DNA of 50,925 nucleotides from Methanomassiliicoccaceae archaeon (lineage in GTDB: Archaea; Thermoplasmatota; Thermoplasmata; Methanomassiliicoccales; Methanomethylophilaceae): the NCBI GenBank assembly GCA_003550345.1, contig PUJZ01000099.1:1-50925 (forward strand), written 5' to 3'. Every line of letters starts with the position of its first letter. Position 1 is the first letter of the stretch. The translations under genes and the position numbers were made by a program. Positions 17,115 to 26,482 of this stretch are shown here, one piece after another. The notes under the pieces were generated by a model. The model did not search any database. It was not told the DNA's origin and saw only the letters and a list, made by a program, of their open reading frames with translations.

Positions 17115-17510
17115 ATGGCTGAGTTCAAAGCTGTCATCAACGATGTCAAGACCGGCAGGTCGCACAACGTCACCGTGTCCGGTCACCATGCCAACTCGCT
17201 CATCGGCAAGAGCATCGGAGAGGTAGTTGACGGCATCTTCGTCGGCCTGCCTGGTTACAAGCTCAAGATAACCGGCGGCAGCGACAAGAGCGGCACGCCC
17301 ATGCGGAACGACCTGCCCGGCAACCGCCGCAGGAAGCTCCTGCTCTCGGAGAGCAAAGGGTTCCACCCCCTGTACGGAGGGGAGAGGAGGCGGAAGGCCA
17401 TCTGCGGCCGCCAGATCTCCTCCGACATCGTGCAGGTGAACATGAGCGTGGACCAATACGGCGCCAAGTCGATCGAGGACAGCCTCAACCCCACTGAGGA
17501 GACCGGATGA
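17115..17510 (+). CDS. rps6e: Ribosomal protein S6e
   Basis: A 30S protein of 131 residues with the archaeal short form. It includes [27 protein letters not shown] and the conserved [16 protein letters not shown] segment. It overlaps the eIF2-gamma start by four bases (ATGA), so the pair is translationally coupled. Confidence 0.96.
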   Translation: MAEFKAVINDVKTGRSHNVTVSGHHANSLIGKSIGEVVDGIFVGLPGYKLKITGGSDKSGTPMRNDLPGNRRRKLLLSESKGFHPLYGGERRRKAICGRQISSDIVQVNMSVDQYGAKSIEDSLNPTEETG

Positions 17511-18742
17511 AGGTACCGCGGCAACCCGAGCTCAACATCGGCATGATCGGCCACGTCGACCACGGGAAGACCACTCTGACCAAGGCGCTGAGTGGCGAGT
17601 GGACCGACAGGCATTCCGAGGAGATCAAGAGAGGCATCTCCATAAGGCTCGGGTACGCCGACGTGGCGTTCTACCGCTGCCCCCGGTGCGAAGGGGCCGC
17701 CGGCTACTCCACCAAGGAGGACTGCGGCTCCTGCGGCGGCAAGGCGGAGTTCCTGCGGGCGGTGTCCTTCGTGGACTCCCCCGGCCACGAGACGCTGATG
17801 GCCACGATGCTCTCCGGCGCCGCCCTCATGGACGGCGCCCTGCTGCTGGTGGCGGCCAACGAGAAGTGCCCCCAGCCCCAGACCAAGGAGCACCTCATGG
17901 CCCTCAGCATCGTGGGCATCGAGAAGATAATCATCGTTCAGAACAAGATAGACCTCGTCACCCGCGACGAGGCCATCGAGAACTACAAGGAGATCAAGGA
18001 GTTCGTCAAGGGGACGGTGGCCGAGGACGCGCCCATCATCCCCGTCTCGGCGCACCACGATGTGAACATCGACAAGCTGATCGAGGCCATCGAGGCCCAC
18101 ATCGTGGCCGAGGTGAGCCGCGACGACGAGGCCCCGCCGCGGATGTACGTGGCCCGCTCCTTCGACATCAACAACCCCGGCATCGGCGCCAAGGACCTGC
18201 GCGGCGGCGTGCTGGGCGGCTCGCTCATCCAAGGCCGGCTCAGGGTGGGCGACGAGCTGCAGATCGCCCCCGGCCGCAAGACCGAGCTGGCCGGCAAGGT
18301 CAGCTACGAGACCATCCACACCCGGGTGGAATCGCTCTTCTCCGGCGGCCAGAGGATAGAGGAGGCCAATTCCGGCGGGCTTATAGCTATCGGGACCAAG
18401 CTGGACCCGTCGCTGACCAAGTCGGACGCCCTCACCGGCCGCATGGTCGGGAAGCCGGACACCCTCCCGCCGGTGGCGCAGTCCTTCGAGATGGAGGCCC
18501 ATCTCCTCGACCGCGTGGTGGGCACCAACGCCGACATGAGGGTCGAATCGATCAAGACCAACGAGCCGCTGATGCTGAGCATCGGCACCGCCACCACCGT
18601 GGGCGTGGTGAGCAGCGCCCGGGGCGACTCGGCGCAGGTGGGCCTGAAGATCCCGGTCTGCGCCGAGGCCGGCCAGCGCGTGGCCATCTCCCGCCGCATC
18701 TCCGGCAAGTGGAGGCTCATCGGCTACGGCATCATCCAGTGA
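17507..18742 (+). CDS. Translation initiation factor aIF2, gamma subunit
   Basis: The GTPase subunit delivering initiator Met-tRNA. It has G1 GHVDHGKT (15-22), a zinc knuckle at C58, C61, C73 and C76, a DSPGHETL G3 and an NKIDLV G4, then two beta-barrel domains. The length is 411 residues, as usual. It is encoded between S6e and a PIN-domain gene, a conserved archaeal arrangement. The start overlaps the S6e stop. Confidence 0.97.
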   Translation: MKVPRQPELNIGMIGHVDHGKTTLTKALSGEWTDRHSEEIKRGISIRLGYADVAFYRCPRCEGAAGYSTKEDCGSCGGKAEFLRAVSFVDSPGHETLMATMLSGAALMDGALLLVAANEKCPQPQTKEHLMALSIVGIEKIIIVQNKIDLVTRDEAIENYKEIKEFVKGTVAEDAPIIPVSAHHDVNIDKLIEAIEAHIVAEVSRDDEAPPRMYVARSFDINNPGIGAKDLRGGVLGGSLIQGRLRVGDELQIAPGRKTELAGKVSYETIHTRVESLFSGGQRIEEANSGGLIAIGTKLDPSLTKSDALTGRMVGKPDTLPPVAQSFEMEAHLLDRVVGTNADMRVESIKTNEPLMLSIGTATTVGVVSSARGDSAQVGLKIPVCAEAGQRVAISRRISGKWRLIGYGIIQ

Positions 18743-18743
18743 G

Positions 18744-19097
18744 ATGCGCGCCGTAGTCCTGGACACCAACGCCCTTCTGATGCCCTTCGAGGCCAAGCTT
18801 AACCTGGACCTCGAGCTGCGCAGACTTCTGGGGGACTGCCGCGTGGTGGTCCCCGGGCCCATGCTGGGCGAGCTCAAGAGGTGCGGCGCCAAGCACTCCA
18901 AGGCGGCCATCGCCCTCGCCCGCAAGTACGAGATAATCCCCACCGAGAGCAGCGGCGACGAGGCCATAATGGAGCTGGCCCGCAAATTGGGCGCTTACGT
19001 GGTGACCAACGACAAGGAGCTGCGCTCACGGCTGCGGGCCGAGGGCATCCCCCTGGTCTATCTGCGCTCAGGGACCCACGTCATACTCGAGGACTAG
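18744..19097 (+). CDS. PIN-domain ribonuclease (Fcf1/Utp24-like)
   Basis: A 117-residue PIN domain. The acidic residues in VLDTNALLMPF (N-terminal), GELKR (middle) and VTNDKELRSRL (C-terminal) form the expected metal-ion nuclease site. Genes of this type commonly follow eIF2-gamma in archaea and are related to rRNA-processing Fcf1, so a role in rRNA maturation is more likely than a toxin, and no antitoxin gene is adjacent. It begins one base after the eIF2-gamma stop and overlaps the convergent marker 8 gene by four bases. Confidence 0.85.
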   Translation: MRAVVLDTNALLMPFEAKLNLDLELRRLLGDCRVVVPGPMLGELKRCGAKHSKAAIALARKYEIIPTESSGDEAIMELARKLGAYVVTNDKELRSRLRAEGIPLVYLRSGTHVILED

Positions 19098-19906
19098 ACC
19101 AGCGGCCGCGGCGGGTCCTCGTCGTCGCCCCGGGCGGGGGACTTGCCCAGCTGGCGGAGCTTCATCTCCATCAGCTCCTTGCCCTTCTCGGTGGCGGCGT
19201 AGACCGGCACCCTCTCCCCCACCTGCAGCAGGGCCCTCTCCTTCGCGAGCTGGCGCACATGCAGGGAGGCGCAGCCGGTGACCACGTCGCAATAGGAGAA
19301 GAAATCCTCGGCGCTGCTGCGGTCGCAGCCGGTGGTGTGCACCGCGAAGGTCATGACCCGGTCGCCGAAGCGCTCCCTCAGGGCGCGGGCGTCATCGCCC
19401 AGGGCGACGCTGACGGCCACCCTCTCGAAGCCCAGGGAGAAGGCCAGCTCCGCGCCCGCCACCTGGTCGATCTCTCCGCCGAGGCAGCGGGCGCTGCCCA
19501 CGGCCTCCACCAGCTCATCAATGGGCTCGGTGGACACTATGCCGGAGATGCGCCCGCCGATGCCCTGGATCATCGCCGGTTCGTCGACCACGCAGGTCCC
19601 CACGCCGTCGCCGACTAGGACGGCGGCGTCGAGCACGCCCTCCTCGACGCCCATGCAGATGAGCTCGGAGACGCCGAAGCTGAGGAAGTCCTCCATGCGC
19701 ATGTCCCGCTGCGGAGTGCACATGCCGAAATCGCGGATGCGGAACTCGATGTTCTCCCGGATGCTTCGCTCGTCGATCCTGTCTATGCCCCGGTGCCTCT
19801 TGAACAGGGGGCAGTATTCGATGATCGGCTCCCCCACCTCGACCACCTTCCCGTCCTCCACTACCACCTTGGCTCTGCCCATGGCCTCCATCACGTGCCT
19901 TCCCAT
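19094..19906 (-). CDS. Methanogenesis marker protein 8 (DUF2099)
   Basis: It matches the DUF2099 family, which is nearly confined to methanogens and has no assigned function. It shows HVMEAMGRAKVVVEDGKVVE, PIIEYCPLF, ENIEFRIRDFGMCTPQR, DFLSFGVSE and GIGGRISGIVSTEPI in the family order. Several Cys (EYCPLF, FGMCT, DVVTGC) could be functional. ATG 19906 fits the family N-terminus. An upstream ATG at 19942 adds 12 unconserved residues. Its presence is the strongest single hint that the host makes methane or descends from methanogens. Confidence 0.87.
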   Translation of the reverse strand: MGRHVMEAMGRAKVVVEDGKVVEVGEPIIEYCPLFKRHRGIDRIDERSIRENIEFRIRDFGMCTPQRDMRMEDFLSFGVSELICMGVEEGVLDAAVLVGDGVGTCVVDEPAMIQGIGGRISGIVSTEPIDELVEAVGSARCLGGEIDQVAGAELAFSLGFERVAVSVALGDDARALRERFGDRVMTFAVHTTGCDRSSAEDFFSYCDVVTGCASLHVRQLAKERALLQVGERVPVYAATEKGKELMEMKLRQLGKSPARGDDEDPPRPLV

Positions 19907-19986
19907 GCTATCGGCGCTTCTAGCCCTCCGGCGGTATATCATGTTTTCGCGGTGGTTTCAATATCCCCGGCGGCAATTACCATGGC

Positions 19987-20703
19987 ATGAACCTGCGGCT
20001 TGACAGCCATCTCGTCGCCGAGGGCCTGGTGCCCTCCCGATCCAAGGCGGCCCACCTGATACGCACCGGCGCCGTCACCGTCAACGGCGAGGTGGTCACC
20101 AAGCAGTCGCGCATCGTCAGGCCGGGGGACGTGGTGGACCTGGAACCCTTCCTCTTCGTCGGCCGCGGCGGCTACAAGCTGCAGGCGGCGCTGGAAGGCT
20201 TCCAGCTGGACTGCCGGGGCCTTGATGTGCTGGACATCGGCTGCTCCGAGGGCGGCTTCACCGACTGCCTGCTGCGCAACGGCGCCGCCTCGGTCACAGC
20301 GGTCGACATAGCGGCGGAGGCGCTCAACCCCCGGCTGAGGGACGACCCCCGGGTGCGCTTCGTCGGCGGCGTCGACGCCGCAGACCGCGATGAGCTGGCG
20401 TCTGCCACGGGGGGGAAGGCCTTCCCGCTGGTGGTCATGGACGTCACCGGCGGGAGGATGGCCGAGCTCCTGCCCGCCGTCTCGCCCCGCGTGGAGGAGG
20501 GAGGGGCCCTCTTGGCGCTGCTGAAGCCGCAGTACGAGACCGGAAGGGACCTGGTGCGCGAAGAGGAGAGGGAGGAGGCGCTGAGGTCGGCCATGGCCTT
20601 GAGCCACCAAGGGCTCTCGGCGGCGGACTGGATGGACTCGCCGCTGCGCGGAGGCAGCAAGAACCGCGGCAACCGGGAGTTCCTTCTTCTTTTCAGTAGA
20701 TGA
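19987..20703 (+). CDS. TlyA-like S4/FtsJ-type rRNA 2'-O-methyltransferase
   Basis: An N-terminal S4 RNA-binding domain (about 1-60, RLDSHLVAEGLVPSRSKA and AVTVNGEVV) is joined to a Rossmann methyltransferase with SAM motif VLDIGCSEGGFTDCLL (about 81-96). The layout is that of TlyA/hemolysin A, which methylates cytidine 2'-OH in rRNA. The usual motif is DIGASTGGFTDCLL, so ST to SE and A to C changes are notable. TlyA is mainly bacterial, so acquisition by transfer is possible. The length of 238 residues is normal. Confidence 0.85.
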   Translation: MNLRLDSHLVAEGLVPSRSKAAHLIRTGAVTVNGEVVTKQSRIVRPGDVVDLEPFLFVGRGGYKLQAALEGFQLDCRGLDVLDIGCSEGGFTDCLLRNGAASVTAVDIAAEALNPRLRDDPRVRFVGGVDAADRDELASATGGKAFPLVVMDVTGGRMAELLPAVSPRVEEGGALLALLKPQYETGRDLVREEEREEALRSAMALSHQGLSAADWMDSPLRGGSKNRGNREFLLLFSR

Positions 20704-20770
20704 TGGCAACATGTTTTTACCATGAACCGGCGATAACGCTCTTATCCTCTTCCCGATACTGGTGGTTCAA

Positions 20771-21427
20771 ATGAACGAGAAATACCTGTCCGCCCTGAGG
20801 AAGGTGGCCCTTCTAGGAGGCCTGAACAATTACATAGCCATATCCTCCCGGGAGCTCGGTGAGGCGCTGGATATGAGCCAGCAGTCCGCATCCAAACGGA
20901 TCCTCGAGCTGCTCGAGGACGGCCTCATCGAGAGGGACCTCGGCGCCAGGAGGCAGCGGATAAGGCTCACCGAGAGGGGGGTGGAGGAGCTGAGGCGGGA
21001 GTACGCCGAGTACCGGCGCATCTTCGAGCTCACCGACCACGTCATCCTCCACGGCACCATATCCACCGGATTGGGGGAGGGGGGCTACTACATCTGCCAG
21101 AGCCAGTACCTGGAGCAGTTCATCGTCCACCTGGACTTCAAGCCCTACGAGGGGACCTTGAACATCAAGCTGGACAAGGACGACATCGGGAAGCTCCAGA
21201 TAATAAAGGACAGCCCCGGCTACCAGATCAAGGGCTTCTCCCGCGACGGGCGCACCTTCGGGGACGTCACCGCCTACAAGGCCAAGATCCGCAACATCGA
21301 CTGCGCGGTGGTGATACCGGAGCGCTCCCATTACGATGACGTCATCGAGGTGGTGTGCCAATACCACCTGCGCCGCACGCTGAGCATCTCCGACGGCGAC
21401 CGCGTCGAGGTGCGGGTGGAGATCTAG
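20771..21427 (+). CDS. ribK: CTP-dependent riboflavin kinase with winged-helix domain
   Basis: Archaeal FMN synthesis enzyme. An N-terminal winged helix (about 1-90, ISSRELGEALDMSQQSASKRI) is followed by the RibK barrel with GTISTGLGEGGYYICQ, FKPYEGTLNIKL and the C-terminal VIPERSHYDDVIEVV. The DNA-binding part suggests autoregulation (the RbkR type), though no operator is visible. ATG 20771 is preferred over GTG 20762, which is part of the ribosome site. It overlaps the convergent purQ by four bases. Confidence 0.93.
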   Translation: MNEKYLSALRKVALLGGLNNYIAISSRELGEALDMSQQSASKRILELLEDGLIERDLGARRQRIRLTERGVEELRREYAEYRRIFELTDHVILHGTISTGLGEGGYYICQSQYLEQFIVHLDFKPYEGTLNIKLDKDDIGKLQIIKDSPGYQIKGFSRDGRTFGDVTAYKAKIRNIDCAVVIPERSHYDDVIEVVCQYHLRRTLSISDGDRVEVRVEI

Positions 21428-22236
21428 CGCGTCAGCGCGTCCACCATGGAGCGGAACACCGCCAGACCGTCGCCCTCCTTCTTGGGCCTGCGCGTCCAGT
21501 CGGGCGCGGTGCAGGGGTCCAGCGACCTCTCGGGGTGGGGCATCATACCCAGGACGTTGCCCGCGGGGTTGCATATGCCGGCCACGTTCCCCTCCGAGCC
21601 GTTGGGGTTCCACGGGTAGCCCGCCGGCCTCCCCTCCGGGTCCACGTAGCGGAACACCAGCTGGTCGTTGTCCTCCAGCCTCTCCACGAAGCGGGGGTCG
21701 GCGCTCATCAGCTTACCCTCGGCGTGCGCCACCGGGAACATGACCGTCCGGCCGCGCGGCAGCTTCCTGGTGAACAGGCAGCGTCCGCGGCTCTCGTTGC
21801 GCATGTAGCTGGGGCGGCATTCGAACCGCCCGCTGTCATTGGTGAAAAGCGCTGCGGTGGGCACGTCGCTGGGGCCGTCGAGGGCCGGCAGCAGTCCGAG
21901 CTCGACCAGGATCTGGAAGCCGTTGCATATCCCGATGACCGGCTTCTCGGCCTCCACGAAGGCGTTTATCTCGCCGCCGAGCGCGCTCTTGGCCCGGGCG
22001 GCGAAAATCGCCCCGCCGCGCACATAGTCCCCGGCGGAGAAGCCGCCGGGGAACGCCAGGGCGTCGTAGTCCTCCAGGCTGCGCCGGGAGGCCTGGGGCG
22101 CATGGCCGGTGAGCTGGTTAAGATGGACCATCTCCGGGTCGCAGCCCACGGCCTGGAAGGCGCGGTGGGTCTCCTCCTCGCAGTTCGTCCCCTCGATGCG
22201 GAGGACGCACACCCTGATATCCTCTGGCCTCATCAT
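21424..22236 (-). CDS. purQ: Phosphoribosylformylglycinamidine synthase, glutaminase subunit
   Basis: A class I glutamine amidotransferase that supplies ammonia to PurL in purine synthesis. The nucleophile is Cys104 in GICNGFQILVELGLL, with HPERS near the C-terminus for the His/Glu of the triad. At 270 residues it is the long archaeal/Thermotoga-like form. The start (ATG ATG) lies one base after the purL stop in the purSLQ operon. Confidence 0.95.
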   Translation of the reverse strand: MMRPEDIRVCVLRIEGTNCEEETHRAFQAVGCDPEMVHLNQLTGHAPQASRRSLEDYDALAFPGGFSAGDYVRGGAIFAARAKSALGGEINAFVEAEKPVIGICNGFQILVELGLLPALDGPSDVPTAALFTNDSGRFECRPSYMRNESRGRCLFTRKLPRGRTVMFPVAHAEGKLMSADPRFVERLEDNDQLVFRYVDPEGRPAGYPWNPNGSEGNVAGICNPAGNVLGMMPHPERSLDPCTAPDWTRRPKKEGDGLAVFRSMVDALTR

Positions 22237-22237
22237 C

Positions 22238-24559
22238 TCACCCCATTATCTCCCAGATCGGGTCGCTCCAGGCCCTCTTCAGGTCCTCGACCCTGATGTC
22301 CATGCCCGTTCCTCCGATGAGCAGCGAGGGCCCGCCGGCGACGCCTATCCAGAGGGCATGATGCCCCATCAGGTTCTGCCAGTCCTCCTCGTGCTCCGCC
22401 GCCACCTCGACCACCCAGCGGCCGTTGCTCTCCGAGAACAGCTTCTCCGCCGCCTTGAGCTCGCCCAACGCGTCAAGGGTGACGCTGGCGCCCATCGATC
22501 CGCCGATGCACATCTCCGCGATGCATACCGCCAGCCCTCCGTCCGAGCAGTCGTGGCAGCTGCTGACCATGCCCTCGGACATCGCCTCCAGCAGCAGGTC
22601 CATCTTCACCTTCAACGACTCCAGGACCACCTGGGGGACGTCGCCGCCCTCGCCGCCGAAGCGGCGGTAGAGCAATGAGCCGCCCATCTCCCGCCCCGTC
22701 TCGCCGACCACATAGAGCGGGTTGCCCGCCTCCTTGAGGTCGGCGCTGACGCATTTCCGAACGTCCTCCACAATGCCCACGCCCATCACCATCGGCGTCG
22801 GCAGCGCCCCGGCGCGGGGGCTCTCGTTGTAGAGGCTGACGTTGCCGGACGGTATCGGCAGGCCGAGGAAGGCGGCCGCCTCGCCCAGGCCCCGCACCGC
22901 CTCGCGGAACTGGCCCAGGCGGTCCGGCTTCTCGGGGTTCCCGAAGTTGAGGCAGTCGGTGAGGGAGTGCGGCCTGGCGCCGACGGCGACCAGGTTGCGG
23001 CAGGCCTCGTCGACCGCCGACATCCCGCCCCGGTAGGGGTCCTCGGATGTGAACCAGGGGTTGCAGCCCACCGCGGTGGCCAGCCCTCTGTGGCTTTCAG
23101 GCAGCGGCCGCAGCACGCCGGCGTCCCCGGGGCCGGTGTCGTTGGGCGGGCCCACCATGGGCCTGAGCACCGTGGCGGCGCGGACATCGTGGTCGTACTG
23201 CCTTATCGCCCATTCCTTCGAGGCCACGTTGGGGTCGGACAGGAGGCTGAGCAGGGCATCGCTGAGCGCGGGGATCTCCGGCACCTTCTCCCCCGCCTCT
23301 CCGGCGGGGACGGAGACCTCGTAGGGCCGGCAGTACTCCGGCCCTCCCGTGAGGAAGTCGAGGTCCATGTCGAAGATCTCCTCTCCGTGCCAGCGGATCC
23401 TCGTCCTCTTCTCCTCCACCGTGGTGGCCACCACGGTGGCGAGCACGTCCCAGGTGCGGAACACGTCCATGATCTCCTCCACCTTGTCCTCGGTGGTGGC
23501 CAGCATCATCCTCTCCTGGGACTCTGAGACCCATATCTCCCAGGGGGCCAGCCCCTCCTCCTTCAGAGGGACCCGGTCGAGGTCGACCACGGCGCCGCAG
23601 CCCGCGTCCAGGGCCATCTCGCCCACCACGCAGCTCAGCCCTCCGCCGCCGAGGTCCTTCATGCCGGTTATCAGCCCCTTGCGGTTGACCTCGAGGCAGG
23701 CGTGCATCAGCGGCTCCTTGGTGATGGGGGCGCCCAGCTGCACCGCGCCGCGGTCCTCCTCCTCGGAGCTCTCCTTGAGCTCCACCGAGGCGAAGGTCAC
23801 GCCGTGTATCCCGTCCCTGCCGGTCCTTCCGCCGCAGAGTATGAGCACCTCGCCCGGGCCGCCGACGAAGTTGTTGAGGACCTCTGACCTCTTCACGAAC
23901 CCCAGGCAGCCGACGTTCACCAGGCAGTTACCGGTGTAGCGCTCGTCGAAGAAGAAGGCGCCGCTGACGGTGGGCACTCCGACGCGGTTGCCGTAGTCGC
24001 GTATGCCCGCCACCACGCCGTCGACGAGATAGCGGGGGTGCTTGACGCCGGGGGGAAGCGGGGCATCGGAGTCGATGGGGCCGAAGCAGAGCGGGTCCAC
24101 CAGCGCTATGGGCTGGGCCCCCATGCACACCACGTCCCGCAGTATGCCGCCGATGCCGGTGGCCGCCCCTCCGTAGGGCTCGATGGCCGACGGGTGGTTG
24201 TGGCTCTCCAGGCGCAGCGCGTAGGCGTGCTCGTCGTCGAAGGCCATCACCCCGGCGTCGCCGCGGGCGATGACGTCAGGATGGTCGATGGCGAACACGA
24301 ACTCCTTGAGGTGCACCTTGGAGCTCTTGTAGCAGCAGTGCTCGCTCCAGGCCTGGCCGATGCTCTGCAGCTCGATGTCGGTGGGGCAGCGGCCCTCGGC
24401 GGCGAAATGCTCGCGGACGCTCTTCATCTCGTCGAGGGAGAGGCTGAGGCCGAGCTCGGCGGACATCTCCATGAGCTGCTCTTCGCTGGCAGCATGGATG
24501 TCCAGCTCGGCCACGGGGGCGCCGCGGCCCCCCTGGTTGATGAGGTCTTCGAAGGGCAT
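22238..24559 (-). CDS. purL: Phosphoribosylformylglycinamidine synthase, synthetase subunit
   Basis: The small-type PurL (773 residues), which with PurQ and PurS makes formylglycinamidine ribotide. It shows SEHCCYKSSK, the metal-binding ESHNHPSAIEPYGGAATGIGGILRD and the second-half DCSDGGLAV motif of the AIRS-type fold. Start ATG 24559 lies a few bases after purS. Confidence 0.96.
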   Translation of the reverse strand: MPFEDLINQGGRGAPVAELDIHAASEEQLMEMSAELGLSLSLDEMKSVREHFAAEGRCPTDIELQSIGQAWSEHCCYKSSKVHLKEFVFAIDHPDVIARGDAGVMAFDDEHAYALRLESHNHPSAIEPYGGAATGIGGILRDVVCMGAQPIALVDPLCFGPIDSDAPLPPGVKHPRYLVDGVVAGIRDYGNRVGVPTVSGAFFFDERYTGNCLVNVGCLGFVKRSEVLNNFVGGPGEVLILCGGRTGRDGIHGVTFASVELKESSEEEDRGAVQLGAPITKEPLMHACLEVNRKGLITGMKDLGGGGLSCVVGEMALDAGCGAVVDLDRVPLKEEGLAPWEIWVSESQERMMLATTEDKVEEIMDVFRTWDVLATVVATTVEEKRTRIRWHGEEIFDMDLDFLTGGPEYCRPYEVSVPAGEAGEKVPEIPALSDALLSLLSDPNVASKEWAIRQYDHDVRAATVLRPMVGPPNDTGPGDAGVLRPLPESHRGLATAVGCNPWFTSEDPYRGGMSAVDEACRNLVAVGARPHSLTDCLNFGNPEKPDRLGQFREAVRGLGEAAAFLGLPIPSGNVSLYNESPRAGALPTPMVMGVGIVEDVRKCVSADLKEAGNPLYVVGETGREMGGSLLYRRFGGEGGDVPQVVLESLKVKMDLLLEAMSEGMVSSCHDCSDGGLAVCIAEMCIGGSMGASVTLDALGELKAAEKLFSESNGRWVVEVAAEHEEDWQNLMGHHALWIGVAGGPSLLIGGTGMDIRVEDLKRAWSDPIWEIMG

Positions 24560-24563
24560 GCTA

Positions 24564-24803
24564 TCACTTCAGCTCTACGCTGTAGCTCTGTATCACCGGG
24601 TTGGCGAGAAGCCTCCGGCACATCTCCTGGCAGGCCTCCAATGCCTCGTCGCCCTCCAGGCCGATGTCGACCTGGAAGCATTTCATGGACCTCACCGAGC
24701 GCAGGCCCTCGAAGCCCAGGAGCTCGAGCGCCTTCTTGGTGTTCTGACCCTCGGGGTCGGCGACCCCCTTCTTCAGCTCTATCTTGATCTCAGCGACCGC
24801 CAT
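24564..24803 (-). CDS. purS: Phosphoribosylformylglycinamidine synthase, PurS subunit
   Basis: A 79-residue PurS that bridges PurL and PurQ. It contains IKIELKKGVADPEGQNTKKAL and LLANPVIQSYSVEL, both characteristic. It is the first gene of purS-purL-purQ. A TATA-like TTAAGTATTC lies about 30 bases upstream, so the leader is short. Confidence 0.95.
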   Translation of the reverse strand: MAVAEIKIELKKGVADPEGQNTKKALELLGFEGLRSVRSMKCFQVDIGLEGDEALEACQEMCRRLLANPVIQSYSVELK

Positions 24804-24832
24804 CGCCTGTGTATCATAGTAGAATACTTAAG

Positions 24833-25615
24833 TCATTCTTCACCGCGGGCCGCCTTGCGGCCGAATACCAGGTAGGCGGTGTGGCCGAGCGTCTCGAAGG
24901 AGGGGCGCACCCCTCCGGCATGCACCTCCATGCCCCTTTGGATGTTCTCCAGGGCGCGGACCTCCGCATAGCCCATGGACCTCAGCGCCCTGACCGCGGA
25001 CTCCAGCTGGTTGGTGTTGGGAACGTATGCGCAGAGCATGCCGCCGTCGCGGAGCATCCCGTCCACGTTCTCCAAGGCCTCCCACGGGGCGGGCATGTCG
25101 AGCACCGCCGCGTCCGCCTCTATGTCGAGCGACGCGGTCCTCGCATCACCCACGGTGCATTCCCAGCGGGCGGAGAGGCCCGCCCTCTCTATGTTCCTCC
25201 CCGCCCGCTTGGCGAAGTCCTCCCGCAGCTCGATGGTGTGCAGCCTCCCTTCGGGGGGCAGCGCCCGCAGCAGGGCGATGCTCATCGAGCCCGAGCCCGC
25301 CCCGACCTCCAGCACAACGCTGGCGGCGGCGATGTCGCACTCCAGCATGATGGTGGCGGCGTCCTTGGGGGTGATCACCTGCGCCCCCCTCTCCAACGAT
25401 GACATGAGGTCGGCGGTGCTGGGCCGGAACACGTGCATGGGGCGTTTCGCGACCACCAGCCGGCCCCCGTCGGCGAGGGCCATGATGCGGCCGCCGTCAA
25501 GCGTCCCCAGGGACGGCACCTTGACCATCCCGGCGGACGCCGTGAACCAGTGCTTCTTCCCCTGGTCGTCTAGAATGTAAATGAACTCGCCCTCGTGGAA
25601 AACCAAGCCGATCAC
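24833..25615 (-). CDS. trmI: tRNA (adenine-N1)-methyltransferase TrmI (positions 57/58)
   Basis: A SAM-dependent enzyme making m1A in the T-loop of tRNA. It has the N-terminal FHEGEFIYIL domain, then RPMHVFRPSTADLMSSLERGAQVITPKDAATI, SAM motif VLEVGAGSGSMSIALL and motif IV DMPAPWEAL. The length is 260 residues. The start codon is GTG (25615), with a TATA-like ACTAATATC near 25648-25640. It is monocistronic, upstream of purS on the same strand. Confidence 0.93.
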   Translation of the reverse strand: MIGLVFHEGEFIYILDDQGKKHWFTASAGMVKVPSLGTLDGGRIMALADGGRLVVAKRPMHVFRPSTADLMSSLERGAQVITPKDAATIMLECDIAAASVVLEVGAGSGSMSIALLRALPPEGRLHTIELREDFAKRAGRNIERAGLSARWECTVGDARTASLDIEADAAVLDMPAPWEALENVDGMLRDGGMLCAYVPNTNQLESAVRALRSMGYAEVRALENIQRGMEVHAGGVRPSFETLGHTAYLVFGRKAARGEE

Positions 25616-25697
25616 CCTTCCTCGGTAGCGGCGGCGGGGATATTAGTCTTTGCAGTGGCCGCGATGGTATGGCGACATCGTTGCGATTTTGATAATA

Positions 25698-25707
25698 TTT
25701 TTATATG
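25698..25707 (+). promoter_or_regulatory. TATA box of the winged-helix/DUF1638 operon
   Basis: TTTTTATATG centred near 25702 places transcription start at about 25728, immediately before ATG 25729. This favours that ATG over the in-frame ATG at 25705, which lies inside the box. Confidence 0.6.
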
Positions 25708-25728
25708 TCAATTATCTACGAAACTATT

Positions 25729-26481
25729 ATGAGCTCCCATTCAAAACTCCTGTCAGAGACCATCAAGGAGCTGGAGGAGAACGTGAACAAGGTCAACGAG
25801 GACATGTTGACCATCCGCATGGAGGATTTCAAGAGAGCGGTCGTGGGCGAGGTCAACATGGCCCTGCGCGAGCATGGAGAGGAGCTCCTCCGCAAGGCCC
25901 CGAGCAACATGGCCGGCTTCGCATTCTGCACCAGCCGCGAGCAGTGCCGGCATAGCACGGAGGGGGCGGTCCAAGAGGCCCTGCTGACCTTCCAGTCCCA
26001 TGGCGCCGATGCTGCCGTCAGAAAACTGGAGGAGATGCAGGAGGACCTCAAGGAGGTATCCGATGACTGCGGGAGCAAGGACTGCAACGAATACCTCATG
26101 AAGGTGCTGACCGAGGCGGGGTCCGCCCTCGCCATGGCCCGGAGGATACAGTCGATCCTCGGGGACATGGCCGCGCCCGGGCCGTCCGCGGAGGCGCCCG
26201 GGCCGCTGACCATGGACACGATGGCGGCCCTCTCCAACCCCCACCGGATCAACCTCATGTACTTCATGGACGGGGGCCCGCGGGCCTTCTCGGAGATGAC
26301 CGAGCACTGCGGCCTCAAGGCCGGCCACCTGCAGTTCCATCTGCGGAACCTGATGGAGCTGGGCCTGCTGGACAAGACCGAGCGCCGCGGGACCTACACC
26401 ATAACCGCGGAGGGCGTGGCCGCCATCAGGGCCATGGAGGAGTTCGATCGCCGCCTGAGGCTCACCAAAGGGGGGCTCTGA
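25729..26481 (+). CDS. ArsR-like winged-helix regulator with Cys-rich N-terminal sensor
   Basis: A 250-residue protein. The C-terminal part (TMAALSNPHRINLMYFMDGG, LKAGHLQFHLRNLMELGLLDK) is a winged helix of the ArsR/HTH_20 type. The N-terminal about 150 residues are mainly helical and carry FCTSREQC and DCGSKDC, candidate ligands for a metal or cofactor. The gene looks leaderless behind a TATA box. It is followed at once by a DUF1638 gene, so it probably regulates a methyl-transfer function, perhaps its own operon. I do not recognise the sensor domain. Confidence 0.75.
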   Translation: MSSHSKLLSETIKELEENVNKVNEDMLTIRMEDFKRAVVGEVNMALREHGEELLRKAPSNMAGFAFCTSREQCRHSTEGAVQEALLTFQSHGADAAVRKLEEMQEDLKEVSDDCGSKDCNEYLMKVLTEAGSALAMARRIQSILGDMAAPGPSAEAPGPLTMDTMAALSNPHRINLMYFMDGGPRAFSEMTEHCGLKAGHLQFHLRNLMELGLLDKTERRGTYTITAEGVAAIRAMEEFDRRLRLTKGGL

Positions 26482-26482
26482 C

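Noticed and set aside
18744-19097. PIN protein as VapC toxin
   Set aside because: There is no antitoxin gene beside it, and its place after eIF2-gamma fits the Fcf1-like archaeal family.
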